Below are positions 33,603-44,073 of a stretch of DNA of 64,000 nt, one piece after another. A model generated the notes under the pieces. It did not search any database and had not been told where the DNA came from. It was given only the letters and a program-made list of their open reading frames with translations. The stretch is from Chrysopilus asiliformis (lineage: Eukaryota; Arthropoda; Insecta; Diptera; Rhagionidae), in assembly GCA_964034945.1 (NCBI GenBank), contig OZ035960.1:52570706-52634705 (forward strand), in the 5' to 3' direction. A program made the translations under genes and the position numbers. How positions within the stretch are numbered: the first letter of the stretch is position 1; each line of letters starts with the position of its first letter.

Positions 33603-34022
33603 ATTGTTGCCCGTCTATAATTTGCAATTATCTTATTAGATTTTCCCGGCACCCAAAAGATTTCTCCTTTGAATCCAGGACTTAACCCAGTACTTTTTTT
33701 TGGTTGATTTTGTTTATCTCTTATTATTAATTAGGATAATCACAACTGCTGCAACATTCCTGTAGTGCGATGAGATTTCAATTATTTTCCACTTTCAGTC
33801 GTGTATCACTGACAAATGGACAGGGTCTGGAGAGTTCTCGCGAAAGTGCTTTCCGCTAGAAACTCGCCGAGAGCTCGCGATAGAAAAATCCCCGAAATTA
33901 ACTCCCAAATGGACAACATCCTGCGAGTAACTCTCGAGAGTTTTTGAGAGTTACTCGCGTATTTACTCTCATGTGAACCGGCACCTTAAGATTTCTCCAA
34001 AACTACTACTAGAGCTAGAGTA

Positions 34023-34563
34023 GTGTGACCATTTATCCCCCTTTGAGGGGGATTATCCCCTTTTCGGACTTGGCTACCCCCACCTCCGCCCGAAAAATCC
34101 ACCTTTTTTCCAAGATTTATTTTTTTTTGTAGCCGCATGAAAAAATCGACTTTTCTCGTTCGATTTTGGGGAGCAAGGTTCTTGTTTTTTACCAGTGGCA
34201 ACACTGCATTACTTTTCCTTACCTCCGGTAAAAAAAGTGTGCAATTGGTAAAAAAAAACAAGAACCTTGCTCCTCAAAATCGAGCGAGAATAGTCGATTT
34301 TTTCATACAGCTACAAAAAACAATATCAATCTCAGCTGTTTGGAGATTTTCGATTATTTCAAAAGGACAAAGATATGTTAAAGCAAATCTCTTCTCAAGA
34401 AAATACAATAACTCGACAAGTTCATCCTCAGTTTGTGCTTGAAATTGAAAAACATAAATAAAAAATCAATATTTTGATTTATTAATACAGTTTTTTTAGT
34501 TTTATTTTTCATCCCCCCCCCCCATTTTATCACCAATTGGCTCCAAAAAAAAAATGGTCACGC
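34023..34563. mobile_element. TA-flanked MITE with a large internal inverted repeat
   Basis: Ends GTGTGACCATTT and AAATGGTCACGC are flanked by TA at 34021-34022 and 34564-34565. Inside, arms of about 75 bp (around 34121-34194 and 34243-34316) pair with few mismatches, including GAGCAAGGTTCTTGTTTTTT. The element splits a family A repeat between AGAGCTAGAG and AGCTAGAGC. Confidence 0.8.
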
Positions 34564-34565
34564 TA

Positions 34566-34939
34566 AGCTAGAGCTATGAAACTTTATAGGGATGTTTTGT
34601 CCTCGAATGGGACGATCCTACCAACTTTTCATGGATATCCGTTAACCGCAATTAACCAAAATAGCGGTCTTTTAAAAATTGGAAGAAACAAACCTGTTTA
34701 CAGGAACAGACCTGTTTGGTGAAACAGACCTATTTGAAGAAACAGACATGTTTACAGCAACAGAAACGATTACCTCTGCCCTTATCAACAACAACCGGAT
34801 ACCCAACCATAAACCACCCCCTTATCAGCCATGAGTTACCCCTTATCAGCCATGAGTCACAACTTTATCAGCACGAGTCACCCCATTACCTCTAACGATG
34901 ACGTCAACTTCCGGTCTAGAAGCGGCATATCGTAACTAC
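34566..34939. repeat. Dispersed repeat family A continuation and CAGACC-rich tail
   Basis: The first 110 bp match 2712-2820. The remainder contains short loose repeats such as AACAGACCTGTTT and TTATCAGCCATGAGT. No gene. Confidence 0.55.
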
Positions 34940-34941
34940 TA

Positions 34942-36223
34942 CGAGGGCAGTCCGATAAGTACTTAGCCTACAAAAAAAAACGAAAATTTTGGAAAAGTGA
35001 CCATTTATTTCTCAACATAGTCTCCTTTTAGCTCGATACACTTGACCCAGCGATGCTCCAACTTCTTTAACCCGTCTGGAAAATACGTTTTCTCGAGGTC
35101 TGCAAAGTAGGCCTCCGTAGCGGCGATGACCTCTTCATTCGACTCAAATTTCTGCCCGGCAAGTTTTTTCAAGTTTGGAAACAAAGTCGCACGGGGCCAA
35201 ATCTGGAGAATACGGTGGATGGGGCAGCAGTTCGTAGCCCAATTCGACCAATTTGGCCGTGGCGACGGCGGAGGTGTGAGCCGGTGCGTTGTCATGGTGG
35301 AAGAGCACTTTTTTCTTCGCCAAATGGGGCCGTTTTTCTGCAATTCGGCGTCGAGTCGGCCCAAAAATTCGGAATAGTAGAGCCCTGTGATCGTTTTGCC
35401 CTTCTCCAGGTAGTCGATGTAGTTCACACCTTGTGAATCCCAGAAAACGGTGGCCATCACCTTTCCGGCAGATAGGACAGTCTTCGCCTTCTTCGGAGCA
35501 CGTGCGCCGGGTAAAGTCCACTGTTTCGACTGTTCCTTAGTCTCTGGTGTGTACCAGTGGATCCATGTTTCGTCGACGGTCACGAAACGACGCAGAAACT
35601 CTTTCGGATTGTGCTTAAACAGCGTCAAACACTGCTGTGAAGTGGTTTCACGGTTGCGCTTGTTGTCCGGAGTGAGCAAACGCGGCACCCATCGCGCCGA
35701 CAGCTTTCTCATGCCCAAAATTTCATGCAGGATATGACCCACGCGGTCTTTTGAGATGCCTTCTGTCTCAGCTATCTCGCGCACCTTCAATCGGCGGTCT
35801 GCCAATACGAGATCGTGGATTTTTGTTATGTTCTCCTCCGTGGTAGCCGTTTTCGTAGCACTTAGGCGTGGCTCATCAAAAACCGACGTGCGACCACGTT
35901 GAAACTCGTTACACCAATTTTTGACGGTCGCCATCGAAGGAGAAGAGTCACCGTACACAGCATCCAAGCGCTCTTTGATTTCGCTGCGCAATTTCCCTTC
36001 CAGAAACAAGAATCGAATCACCGACCGATATTGCTCTTTTTCCATTTTTCTGAAATCCGCAGACACGCCCGCTTCCATACGCGGTCAAAACAAAACTACG
36101 AGTTCGATTCGGCTGAAATTTTGACCGTAGCCGTCTATGAGAATGTACTACACGATAGTAAACTTCTCCTGCGATAGTAGCGCCATCGGGCGGTGAGGCT
36201 AAGTACTTATCGGACTGCCCTCG
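34942..36223 (-). mobile_element. Second mariner, 1282 bp
   Basis: Inverted ends CGAGGGCAGTCCGATAAGTA (perfect for about 27 bp) are flanked by TA at 34940-34941 and 36224-36225. It is complete in length, on the minus strand, and a different lineage from the element at 31920. Confidence 0.96.
35005..36078 (-). pseudogene. Mariner transposase with two opposing frameshifts
   Basis: An open frame of 357 codons runs from an ATG at 36078, with a second ATG at codon 12 that would give the usual mariner length. It has the helix-turn-helix region (ATVKNWCNEFQRGRTS), the linker (RWVPRLLTPDNK) and the first catalytic D169 (FVTVDETWIHW). From about 35340 to 35190 the frame is shifted. There the +1 frame carries the true sequence, VLFHHDNAPAHTSAV and LLPHPPYSPDLAPCDF, with the second and third catalytic aspartates. 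The original frame then returns for LAGQKFESNEEV to the C-terminus. A continuous open frame therefore hides a dead enzyme whose translated core is nonsense. Confidence 0.93.
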
Positions 36224-36348
36224 TAAAATGCAAAATTTCAAATCTCTAGCGCTACTCGTTTGAGAGTTATTGCATTAACAGATATATGGAGAATTGGAAT
36301 TGAAAAATGGTGTATTTTTTCGTGACATTAAATTTTGTGTGATTTTGA

Positions 36349-37655
36349 CATTAAACATAACAAAAGCTATAATTGCCAATCTGGCAATTATTGAAAACCC
36401 GTATGGTGATTTAAGTGAACGGCGAACAGTTGCATCAAAATTCCACTTTGAAGTCAAACTTTTCAATAAGATTTTTTAAAATTTTTTCCAATCGGATTTT
36501 GATGTATGGGAGTTTTATGTGGAATCATATCCTAAATAACTTTTGTTCTTGCACTTTTTTGATAAGATGCACCGTTTTTGATATATTTGAAAAAACGTTT
36601 TCATTCGTATGGGGGGTACACCCCTTAATGGTCCATTTATGCCCATTAACGAGCTTAGAATTTTTTCGAAAAACGAATCTGCGTAAAATTTCAAGTCTCT
36701 AACTCAATTCCTGCGCCCGCAATCCGCGCCACAGACGGACGGACGGACGGACGGACGGACCGACATGCAAAATTCAACTTTTTTTAAAAGCTTTTATTTA
36801 GCTTGCCTTCGTGTCTGTTTGTCTGTCTGTCTGTCTGTCAGATCAAATCTTGCAACCCAATTTTGACCCACTTCCACTTGTCCGATTGACTTGAAATTTT
36901 GCACACTTATATAAGTCCGATGACAATACAATATTTTCACTACTTCGTCCTTGTAAGGATAACGGAAAGTCCTGTAAGGATAACGTGATTATCCTTTTCT
37001 CCAAATTTTCCGGAAAAAAATCTATTCTGGGGGTTTTTGAGGTCGCTAAATCCGAATCTGCCAATAAAAAGTCTGTAAGGATAACGGAAGGTCCTGTAAG
37101 GATAACGTGATTATCCCTTTCTCCAAATTTTCCAGAAAAAAATCTCTTCTGGGGGTTTTTGGGATCGCTGAATACGATTCTCAAGTTAAAAAGCCTGTAA
37201 GAACATCTCAAATGTAAGGATATATATTCGAAGACTAAAAAGAATAAAATAAAAAAAATTAGAAAAATTTTTTTTAAAAAAAAGCTTTTATTAAAAAAGA
37301 ATGCACTAAAAAGAAAAAAATAATTTTCTGGACGCTGTGTATCACAAATATAAAAGCTTTTCAAAAGCGAGATAAAGCATAAAACAATAAAATAAAAATT
37401 TATCTCAAAATTTATCTCGCTTTTAAAAAGCTTTTATATTTGTGATACACAGCGTCCAGAAAATCATTTTTTTCTTTTTAGTGCATTCTTTTTTAATCAA
37501 AAGCTTTTTTTTAAAATTTTTTTTTTTTTATTTTTTTTTTATCATTCTGAACACACTGGTATAATTCATTTTTGTGAGTGATGACGGGATCTTGGCGTTA
37601 CAAACGGTAAGGCAAATCTAATATACCCTTTGGTTTCACCATATGGGTATAAAAA
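36349..37655 (+). repeat. Dispersed repeat family B, split by an insertion
   Basis: The segment 36349-36775 (ACATAACAAAAGCTATAATT to GACGGACCGACATGC) and 37548-37655 (ATCATTCTGAACACACTGGT to CATATGGGTATAAAAA) together match the unbroken copy at 56697-57267. The gap is filled by the hairpin-ended element at 36783-37515. Confidence 0.85.
36783..37530 (+). mobile_element. Hairpin-ended element (AGCTTTT family), copy 1
   Basis: It begins AAAAGCTTTTATTTAGCTTG with a TCTGTCTG run. It then has two tandem ~118-bp units built on GGTCCTGTAAGGATAACGTG and GGGTTTTTG-G-TCGCT. It ends in a foldback of about 120-bp arms (37255-37380 and 37405-37530, with TGCACTAAAAAGAAAAAAAT and CACAGCGTCCAGAAAAT). Copies are at 60379-62575 and a truncated one at 51610. 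The superfamily is unknown; a Helitron or Helentron relative is possible. Confidence 0.65.
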
Positions 37656-39955
37656 TATTGATTGGAGATAGGACCATGTAAAAATTACAAGAAAACCCTG
37701 TTAAATTCATACGATTTAATTGCCACTTAATAAGAGAATAAACCACAAATTCTCTTTTAGTGTGGACGATTTTAGGAAAAATCATGTCAAATTGAAATTT
37801 ACTTTTTTTTCGTTGATATTTTTTACAATCCAAAATCTAAAATATTAGATATGATTCTCATATACAGTATAATAATCTGTAAAATAAATATTTTATTTCT
37901 TGAATAAAAGTTACAACAGTGGACAATTCCCCCATGAAATGTTCCCCAATTCATTTTAAGGATATTTGTTGGTTTCCTATTTTTCTAACCATTATCGTAT
38001 ATTCCCTTTGCCAGTTAACTTTTGGTCACTGAATGAATACTGCTACATAATTTCCAAAATATATTTCTACGCCCTAAAAATGGTGCTCTTATATAAAATA
38101 GTAAACAATATGTGGGTGAAGTATTTTATATTAAGATCGAAAACTACAACTACAAACGCATATATATACACTTACTGTAATTCCAAAAAAATAAAAATAT
38201 AAATAAAACTAGAAAAGGCAAATAATATCACATAAGATAAATATATATTTCTGTAAGGATATTTCATATTTGAGAATCTTATGAAAATAGTACAATTCCG
38301 TAATAACTTCCTTCAGCCCAGCTAAAAATGTCTTGAAAATTATATTTCTTATCATTGCTACAATTTCACAAAAGAAAGAAATAAATGCCAACTTAAGAAA
38401 AATGTCAAGATAAAAAGAGAGTAAAAGGAAGTATCTTAGTATCTTCTAGTATGGTTTATTTTATATCCTTTCCCTTCAACTCTTATCTTAATTTCATTCT
38501 GTTCGTATAAACTCTTATGGAAAAAACAACTTTTCAACTTTTATTTATTTTTTATCAAATCCCTGGTCCAGACTGAACTCAAACGATCAGGATTTCGTTA
38601 TTGTATTGTTAGTTGAATAGAAATATCGATTTCTAAGAAATTGCGCGTATTGAAGTTTTTTTCTCTATGTTCAAAATAAAGTTTTAGTTAAAAAGTGAAT
38701 AAACTCCGCGAATTTTAATTTTTATAGTAAATTCCAAAATGATAAAAGAACTTAGATATTCATTTTCAGATTGTTTCACACCAAAATTTAGTTTTATTGA
38801 AAAAACCAACTTTAATTGCAATTTCCGTTCAATCCAAATCAAAACAATCAAATAATTGGAAAATCGACTTATTGGAAAACCTTGTAAAAACATAATGTCT
38901 ACAGTTTTGAATTTGTATCTAACATCATATATTTTATCAGAAATAGATCCATAAAATTAATCGGATGGGATTTCCACTTTAATAATTTTCTATATCATCC
39001 CATTAAGTAAAAGATACATAAACCACAAAATTGAGAACTAGAGACGAACAAACTTTTGGCTGAAATTGAGATTTTTTTTACCCTGTAGATTTAGGTTTTG
39101 CCAAAGTGCGGTGTATTGTGGAATGGAAAATATATAGATGGTGAATTATAGCACAAATATGGTTTGTAGTAGTAATATAAACATTGAAAATACTGAAAAC
39201 ATTGGAAAAGTCAGAGACATGGGCATAAAACTTACCGAAAGATTGAGGCTTGAGGGTTAAAAAAGAAAGAAAAGTGACGCCACCCCAGGGACAATTTGCT
39301 TCGAGTTAAGTTTTTGTTTGGAGTCATATAAATCAATCTAATCAGTATAAATGGATATTCCCAATTGAGGTTTTCTGGTATTGAATGACGTTATTAACGT
39401 TTTCCACTTTATTAAGTTGTTAAAATTACAATAAATAATATTTGATGTGCCTAATAACATGAAACCTGATGGGGTCGTACTAGTTTTCTATATATGCTTC
39501 CTGGCTACTATTTAGTTTACGCTTTGCAGAATAAAAATATCAGTTGTGATCAACACAAAACTTTCTCTGCAAAATTTAGTTTCGGAAAAAATATGTAAAA
39601 AATAATACTTTTTCACACATCTCGTGAACCGTTAAAGGAAAAAAATGAGCGAAATTTTACACCTTTTAAATTTTGTTAGGTTTTGAAAAGTTCTCAAAAA
39701 ACTGTATTTTTTCAAAAGCATTATATGGGATGTAGAGTTGATAGAAAACCACGATTTTTGTCAAACTTATTTACAAAAAATTTCAAGTCGACGCGTTCTC
39801 GAGTTATTTAAGATATATAAAACGGACTGACTGATAGACAGATGCACGGACATCCTCATAATTTTCCCTGAAACGGATTTCGTACTAATCAGAATTTTTC
39901 TATCTGCCCCCGTTCTCGAGTCGGTCTCTGTCATAAATTCAATACTTTCCCTCTA
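37656..39955. other. No supported gene
   Basis: Very AT-rich. A degenerate dispersed repeat (AAGTCGACGCGTTCTCGAGT, then CGGACTGACTGATAGACAGA) lies near 39600-39900. No coding frame is credible. Confidence 0.4.
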
Positions 39956-40039
39956 TAATGCGGCGTTCACACGACGCTGTTTTACTAGCGCTAGTGACTG
40001 TTTGGCTGTTAGCAGCCGTTTCAGCAGCACCGTGTGAAC

Positions 40040-40892
40040 TAGGGATGTCAAATTTTTGAAAAAAAAACCGGGTTTCGGTTTAACTGGTATTTAAGACTTC
40101 GGTTTAAACCGGGCCGGTTTAACCGGGTCCAAAAAACCGGTTATTAAAACACCGAAAAACCGTTTTGTTCAAATTGGATAGGTTAGTCCTTAGACGCAAC
40201 AAATACACTATAATACAAACAAAAGAAGTCAAGTGCCATATAATTCATTAAGCTAGAACCTGAATCGTACGTCGATGCGTCCGTCATGCGTGCGTCCGGT
40301 TGACAGTTCGATGCGGTGACAGTTGGGTGCGGCAACGAATCTGGAGTTAACTCATTGTTTTGCACTTCTTCTATTAGTTTAACGTCGAAACAATTACTTT
40401 CAATTTGTTCCATACTTAAATTGCTTAAATCGTAAACAAACTTTTTTGCGAAATGACATTTCCGTGCGTTGCCGCATGTAAAAGTAGAAATTCGACCTAC
40501 TCTATGCGGTTGCAGCATCGGAAAACGTATTATTAGGGGAGTACTCATAGCAGCCCGTTGATTCTACTCGAACTGTCAACCGGACGCACGCATGACCGAC
40601 GCATCGACGTATGATTCAGGTTCTACCTTTAAGAGACCATAAATGGCACAATATAATATTGTATTTGGTTTAGAGTGCCTAAAAAGTAGTGTTTCTAACA
40701 AATCAGTTGCACGAAAATTGGTTTAAAATTATTTTTCCGTACAAAAAAAATTATCGGTTTTTTTGAACGGTTTTTGGTTTTAAAAAAAACACCGGGTATG
40801 ACCGTGCAAAAAAAAAAACACCGAAAAAAACCGGTTAACCGAAGCAAAAACACCGGGTAACCGGTTTAACCGGTTCTTTTTTGACATCCCTA
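40040..40892. mobile_element. hAT-type MITE, middle layer
   Basis: Inverted ends TAGGGATGTCAAA and TTTGACATCCCTA are flanked by GTGTGAAC at 40032-40039 and 40893-40900. Both arms are rich in AACCGG(T/G)TT motifs. The 378-bp element at 40251-40628 is inserted in it. Confidence 0.92.
40251..40628. mobile_element. 378-bp long-TIR element, copy A (inner layer)
   Basis: Inverted ends of more than 50 bp (AGCTAGAACCTGAATC and the complement) enclose about 260 bp that is nearly identical to 46833-47210. TTA flanks both sides (40248-40250 and 40629-40631), a Harbinger-like target. A minus-strand frame from 40548 (MSTPLIIRFPM, then FTCGNARKCHFAKKFVYDLS) is kept in both copies. An alternative plus-strand reading gives FPCVAACKSRNSTYS. 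Neither can be assigned a function. Confidence 0.85.
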
Positions 40893-41395
40893 GTGTGAAC
40901 CCTAGTGCGTTGTTACTACCAGCCGCAGCGTGATGATTTTAGTAGCGCTAGTGAAGTAGAGCCCGTTCTACTTTGCCAGCGCTACTAGGGATCACGTGAC
41001 CCTGTCACATGGTTTCTGAGCTGTTAAAAGTCTGATAAGTTTTAAATTTGTGTGTTACGTTTCAAACCAAATATCAAACCACTGTTTTTCTACTTGCCAG
41101 CGGTACTAAAGTATAAATCGTGTGAACCCTCTCGGTACGCTGGCTGCTGTTGCTACTTGCCAGCGCTACTAACCAACAGCAGCCAGCGGCTGGCAAAATA
41201 GCGTCGTGTGAACGCGGCATAAGAAAGGAAAGTAAAAAGGCATACTGTCGTCCCGAAAACAAACTTTTTCCCCGAAATTATGCAATTTTGATTTCGAAAC
41301 CCAAAAATATTCGCTGTGGCGCAGTTTCTTCATATACTACTGCAACTACCGCATTTTTTAAAATTCGGGTGCGGCGCTTTTCATTAATTGTAATA

Positions 41396-42144
41396 CAGGG
41401 GAATCTCGAAAAAATGCACGATCGAAATGATAGAAATCCCAAAAAGATGAACGGCATACTTTTAATATTGGAGTGTTCTAAAACATGAACGAGAAGAATT
41501 TTAACGTTCTAAAAGATGAACGCCTCGTGGTACAATCCTTTTCTTTTCTTTCTTCACACAATTGGTTTGGGTATTTCTGGAGTAACTGTATTTCTGGAGT
41601 AACGGTATATTCTGGTAGTGCTCTGGTAGTGGTAGTGCTTGAGTTTGTTTTTCCAGTAAAAAGTGAATTTCGCTACAACAAAGATGCCGCCAGTTAAGGG
41701 CCGCGTTAGATTTTTAAACTTAAAACAAAAATGTGATGTTATCAAAGAGATAAAAAGGGTTCTTCATACAAAACAGTTGCCAGCAGATGCAATTGCGGCT
41801 GTCAACATTTGCTTAAAATTAGCGGAACAATGCGACTTCAATTTTGACACAGATTGAAACAGCTTTCTGCTCGACGACAAACCAAAATCAGTGGTTTTTT
41901 CAGAAAATATAATTTCTAAAGAAATATATTATGTACATTACAACTGAATTTTGAAATGCACGCTGGTTCTTACATAACGCTTTTGTTGTTTTTAATTTTT
42001 TGCTGCCTTTGATTTCTTTTAGAATGACGTTTATGTAACATACATGTGTCCTCTTTCAGTCAAAACTCCTTCCAAAAAATGAACGATCTCGAAAAGATGA
42101 CACGGCCGTGTTTTTTTAGTGTTCATCTTTTCGAGATTCCCCTG
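41396..42144 (+). mobile_element. pogo/Tigger-type element, internally deleted
   Basis: Inverted ends CAGGGGAATCTCGAAAA and TTTTCGAGATTCCCCTG are flanked by TA at 41394-41395 and 42145-42146. A CAG start with a TA site is typical of pogo. The interior has a short fused frame with the first residues of a CENP-B-like transposase. Confidence 0.9.
41684..41860 (+). pseudogene. pogo transposase deletion fusion (58 residues)
   Basis: From an ATG at 41684 the frame reads MPPVKGRVRFLNLKQKCDVI and then KEIKR, which is the start of the CENP-B/pogo-type N-terminal helix-turn-helix. It then jumps to an unrelated-looking tail, DAIAAVNICLKLAEQCDFNF, and stops shortly after 41857. The most economical reading is that an internal deletion joined the first ~25 codons of a transposase to its C-terminal end in frame. 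Catalytic DDE residues are absent. The assignment rests on the N-terminal motif and on the element termini. Confidence 0.65.
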
Positions 42145-42146
42145 TA

Positions 42147-42627
42147 TATTTAAAAAAAAAACACGAAACACCCATAACTCTTTTTATGTAATCAAATACA
42201 AAAAAACAAAAATTTAAACAAATTATTTTTCCTCTGATAGGGCTTACAAAACTTTCACGATTAATTCCGAAGCATTAAAAATTCCTGGCATTTCGTTACC
42301 TCCACTCTCAGCGCTAATCTGTCCTGGATTGGCACAAAAAAAAAATATGGTCACCCAAAGATAAAAGGATTTTCATGTGAAGAAAATTGTCAGAAATTGT
42401 TATTTGATTTTTCAGATTTGTCCACATATATCATAAAACCATCCAATCCTTACAAATGAAATCCAATTTATCAAAAAGTGCAAAATCATTTGAAGAAAAA
42501 AATATTTGATGTGAACAGCACATGACTTTCTTATACAAAATCTGTGTTTCTGCGAAATTTACACTATAACCCAACAAGTAAAATATCAGCTTATATAACA
42601 ATATGATTTTTTTTACAAAATTTGAAA
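42147..42627. other. Degenerate repeats, no gene
   Basis: The part at about 42505-42615 is a third copy of the 5898-5990 repeat (TGTGAACAGCACATG, TTTACACTATAAC). The rest is unassigned. Confidence 0.5.
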
Positions 42628-42629
42628 TA

Positions 42630-43160
42630 CAGCAGACCCGTGATTATATGAAAGTTCTATTATATGAAAAACTGTATTAAATGAGATTAAATAGAAAATA
42701 TTTGTGATTAAATACTCTGTTATATGAACAGCTTTAAATTTCATGTTCATGTAATTGCGAGTGTACACGGTAAAAACTGGAGTCTAATTTTTTTTAACTT
42801 TTCTCCTCTATTTTTTAAACTTTTGAAAGTTTAGTGGAATTTTAAACTATTTTCTCTATATTTAAAACTTCAGAAGTTTATGAATATTTTTTAAGCATTC
42901 CAGTCTAAATTTAAGACTCAGACATCTTAAACTTAAACCGTAAGGTTTTAATTTGAGAACTTTTAGAAATTTGGAACTAATTTTTAAACTATTTTAGACT
43001 AAAATTTAAATTTTAATACCTTAAATTTAGACCGGATAATACTATTTAAAATTTGAAAATAATTTCAAACTTTTAAGTTTGGTTTTTAGGCTCAAAAAGG
43101 TGTTGACCTATATGTAAGAAAAAAGTCTAAAAATTAGACTTTATTTTTTAGCGTCTACTG
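42630..43160. mobile_element. pogo-type MITE (CAGCAGACC..) split by another element
   Basis: The left end CAGCAGACCCGTGATTATAT and the right end around TCATGTAATTGCGAGTG plus CTG pair loosely. TA lies at 42628-42629 and 43161-43162. The element at 42766-43155 is inserted three bases from its right end. Confidence 0.6.
42766..43155. mobile_element. CACGGTAAAA element, second copy
   Basis: It starts CACGGTAAAAACTGGAGTCT and ends in a degenerate TTTTTTAGCGTC with TA at 42764-42765 and 43156-43157. The family matches 7101-8082. The interior is full of TTTAAACTT-like repeats. Confidence 0.6.
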
Positions 43161-43162
43161 TA

Positions 43163-43525
43163 TTTCGATAACGGTAAAAGATATCGATTTACCGCAGAAG
43201 GCAAAAATGTAAAGGATTTCGATATCTTTAATTTTTCAAAAAATCCGTAATTGCAAGCAATTGGCAAAAATCTTTTTTTTTTTCTTTTAATGAAAATGTC
43301 TTAATAACGGTAAAAGGTAACAGTAAATAACAATAAACGACAATACTGTGGCAAACATTGTTCTCTTCAATTCATCTGATATATTTCACCACAAGAACCC
43401 TGTTTTTTTTCAAGATAATCGCAAAAAACTCATTTTTGCTTGAGATATGCTAGAACTGTAAAAGACAAAAACGTAGGAAATTCGACTCAAGAGGGGTGCT
43501 CGGGAAATGTTTTTTAGGTAAAATT
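43163..43525. repeat. Dispersed repeat family A, left part of a split copy
   Basis: Phrases ATTTCGATAACGG-AAA, TGCTCGGGAAATGTTTTTTA and others match 6030-6580. The copy resumes at 45657 after the composite insertion. Confidence 0.6.
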
Positions 43526-44027
43526 AAAAAAACTTTTAAAAAAAAAGTAAAAAAAACCGACTTAAAAATGCACTAAAAAGGAAAAAATAATTTTTTTGGA
43601 AGTTGGTGCCAAAATAGAAACTTAAAGAGGACTTCTATTCATATTTCTTGAGTGTTACAAATAATTTTATTGTAACAAGAATTGTTAAGACAATCAAAAG
43701 CTTTTTACAGTTGTCGAGTACTTTTATGTACAATAGACTCGCGGTTAAAATATCACAATGACTATAATTTTTACATCCCGCGTTTCGTTTAATGCATTGC
43801 AAATATTCGATGTGATAAAAATAAATTTTTTATAGTGACAAGAATCGATATTCAAAATTTGGGGAATATAAAACCCATTCAATATGTATTTTAATACTTT
43901 TAGATTGTACAATAAAAGAGAGCAAATTGTTTGTTTCTATTTTGGCACCAACTTCCAAAAAAATTATTTTTTCCTTTTTAGTGCATTTTTAAGTCGGTTT
44001 TTTTTACTTTTTTTTAAAAAGTTTTTT
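43526..44027. repeat. Foldback with ~93-bp arms
   Basis: The left arm 43526-43620 and the right arm 43931-44027 are nearly perfect complements. They share TGCACTAAAAAG(G)AAAAAAT and GGAAGTTGGTGCCAAAATAG. The first phrase is shared with the hairpins at 37255 and 62360. Confidence 0.88.
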
Positions 44028-44073
44028 ATTTTATAATTTTTAGTGATTTTTTGGTATATACATTATATAGATA

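Larger units (their letters stand above)
31353..33985. mobile_element. Harbinger-type element, outer layer of a triple nest
   Basis: Inverted ends GGTGCCGGTCCACATGAGAG and CTCTCATGTGAACCGGCACC sit in TTAA on both sides (31349-31352 and 33986-33989). TTAA alone would suggest piggyBac. However, the MADF fragment at 33483 and the resemblance to other TWA-flanked elements here favour Harbinger with a 3-bp TTA or TAA site. It is inserted in dispersed family A. It contains the hAT at 31456-33381. Confidence 0.8.
39959..41219. mobile_element. Harbinger-type MITE, outer layer of a second triple nest
   Basis: Inverted ends TGCGGCGTTCACACGACGCT and the near-complement GCGTCGTGTGAACGCGGCA are flanked by TAA at 39956-39958 and 41220-41222. 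GCCAGCGCTACTA-type motifs repeat inside. It is interrupted by the hAT at 40040-40892. Confidence 0.88.

Noticed and set aside
31349..33989. Outer element of the nest as piggyBac because of TTAA flanks
   Set aside because: Its termini do not start CCC, it keeps a MADF fragment, and the flanks are equally consistent with a 3-bp TWA site.
36720..36840. GGAC and GTCT tetranucleotide runs as a functional element
   Set aside because: They are parts of family B and of the hairpin-ended element, where such runs recur in every copy.
40455..40540. THAP zinc finger on plus in the 378-bp element (FPCVAACKSRNS)
   Set aside because: Only the first C-X3-C fits; the frame ends within 30 residues and lacks the downstream C-X2-H.
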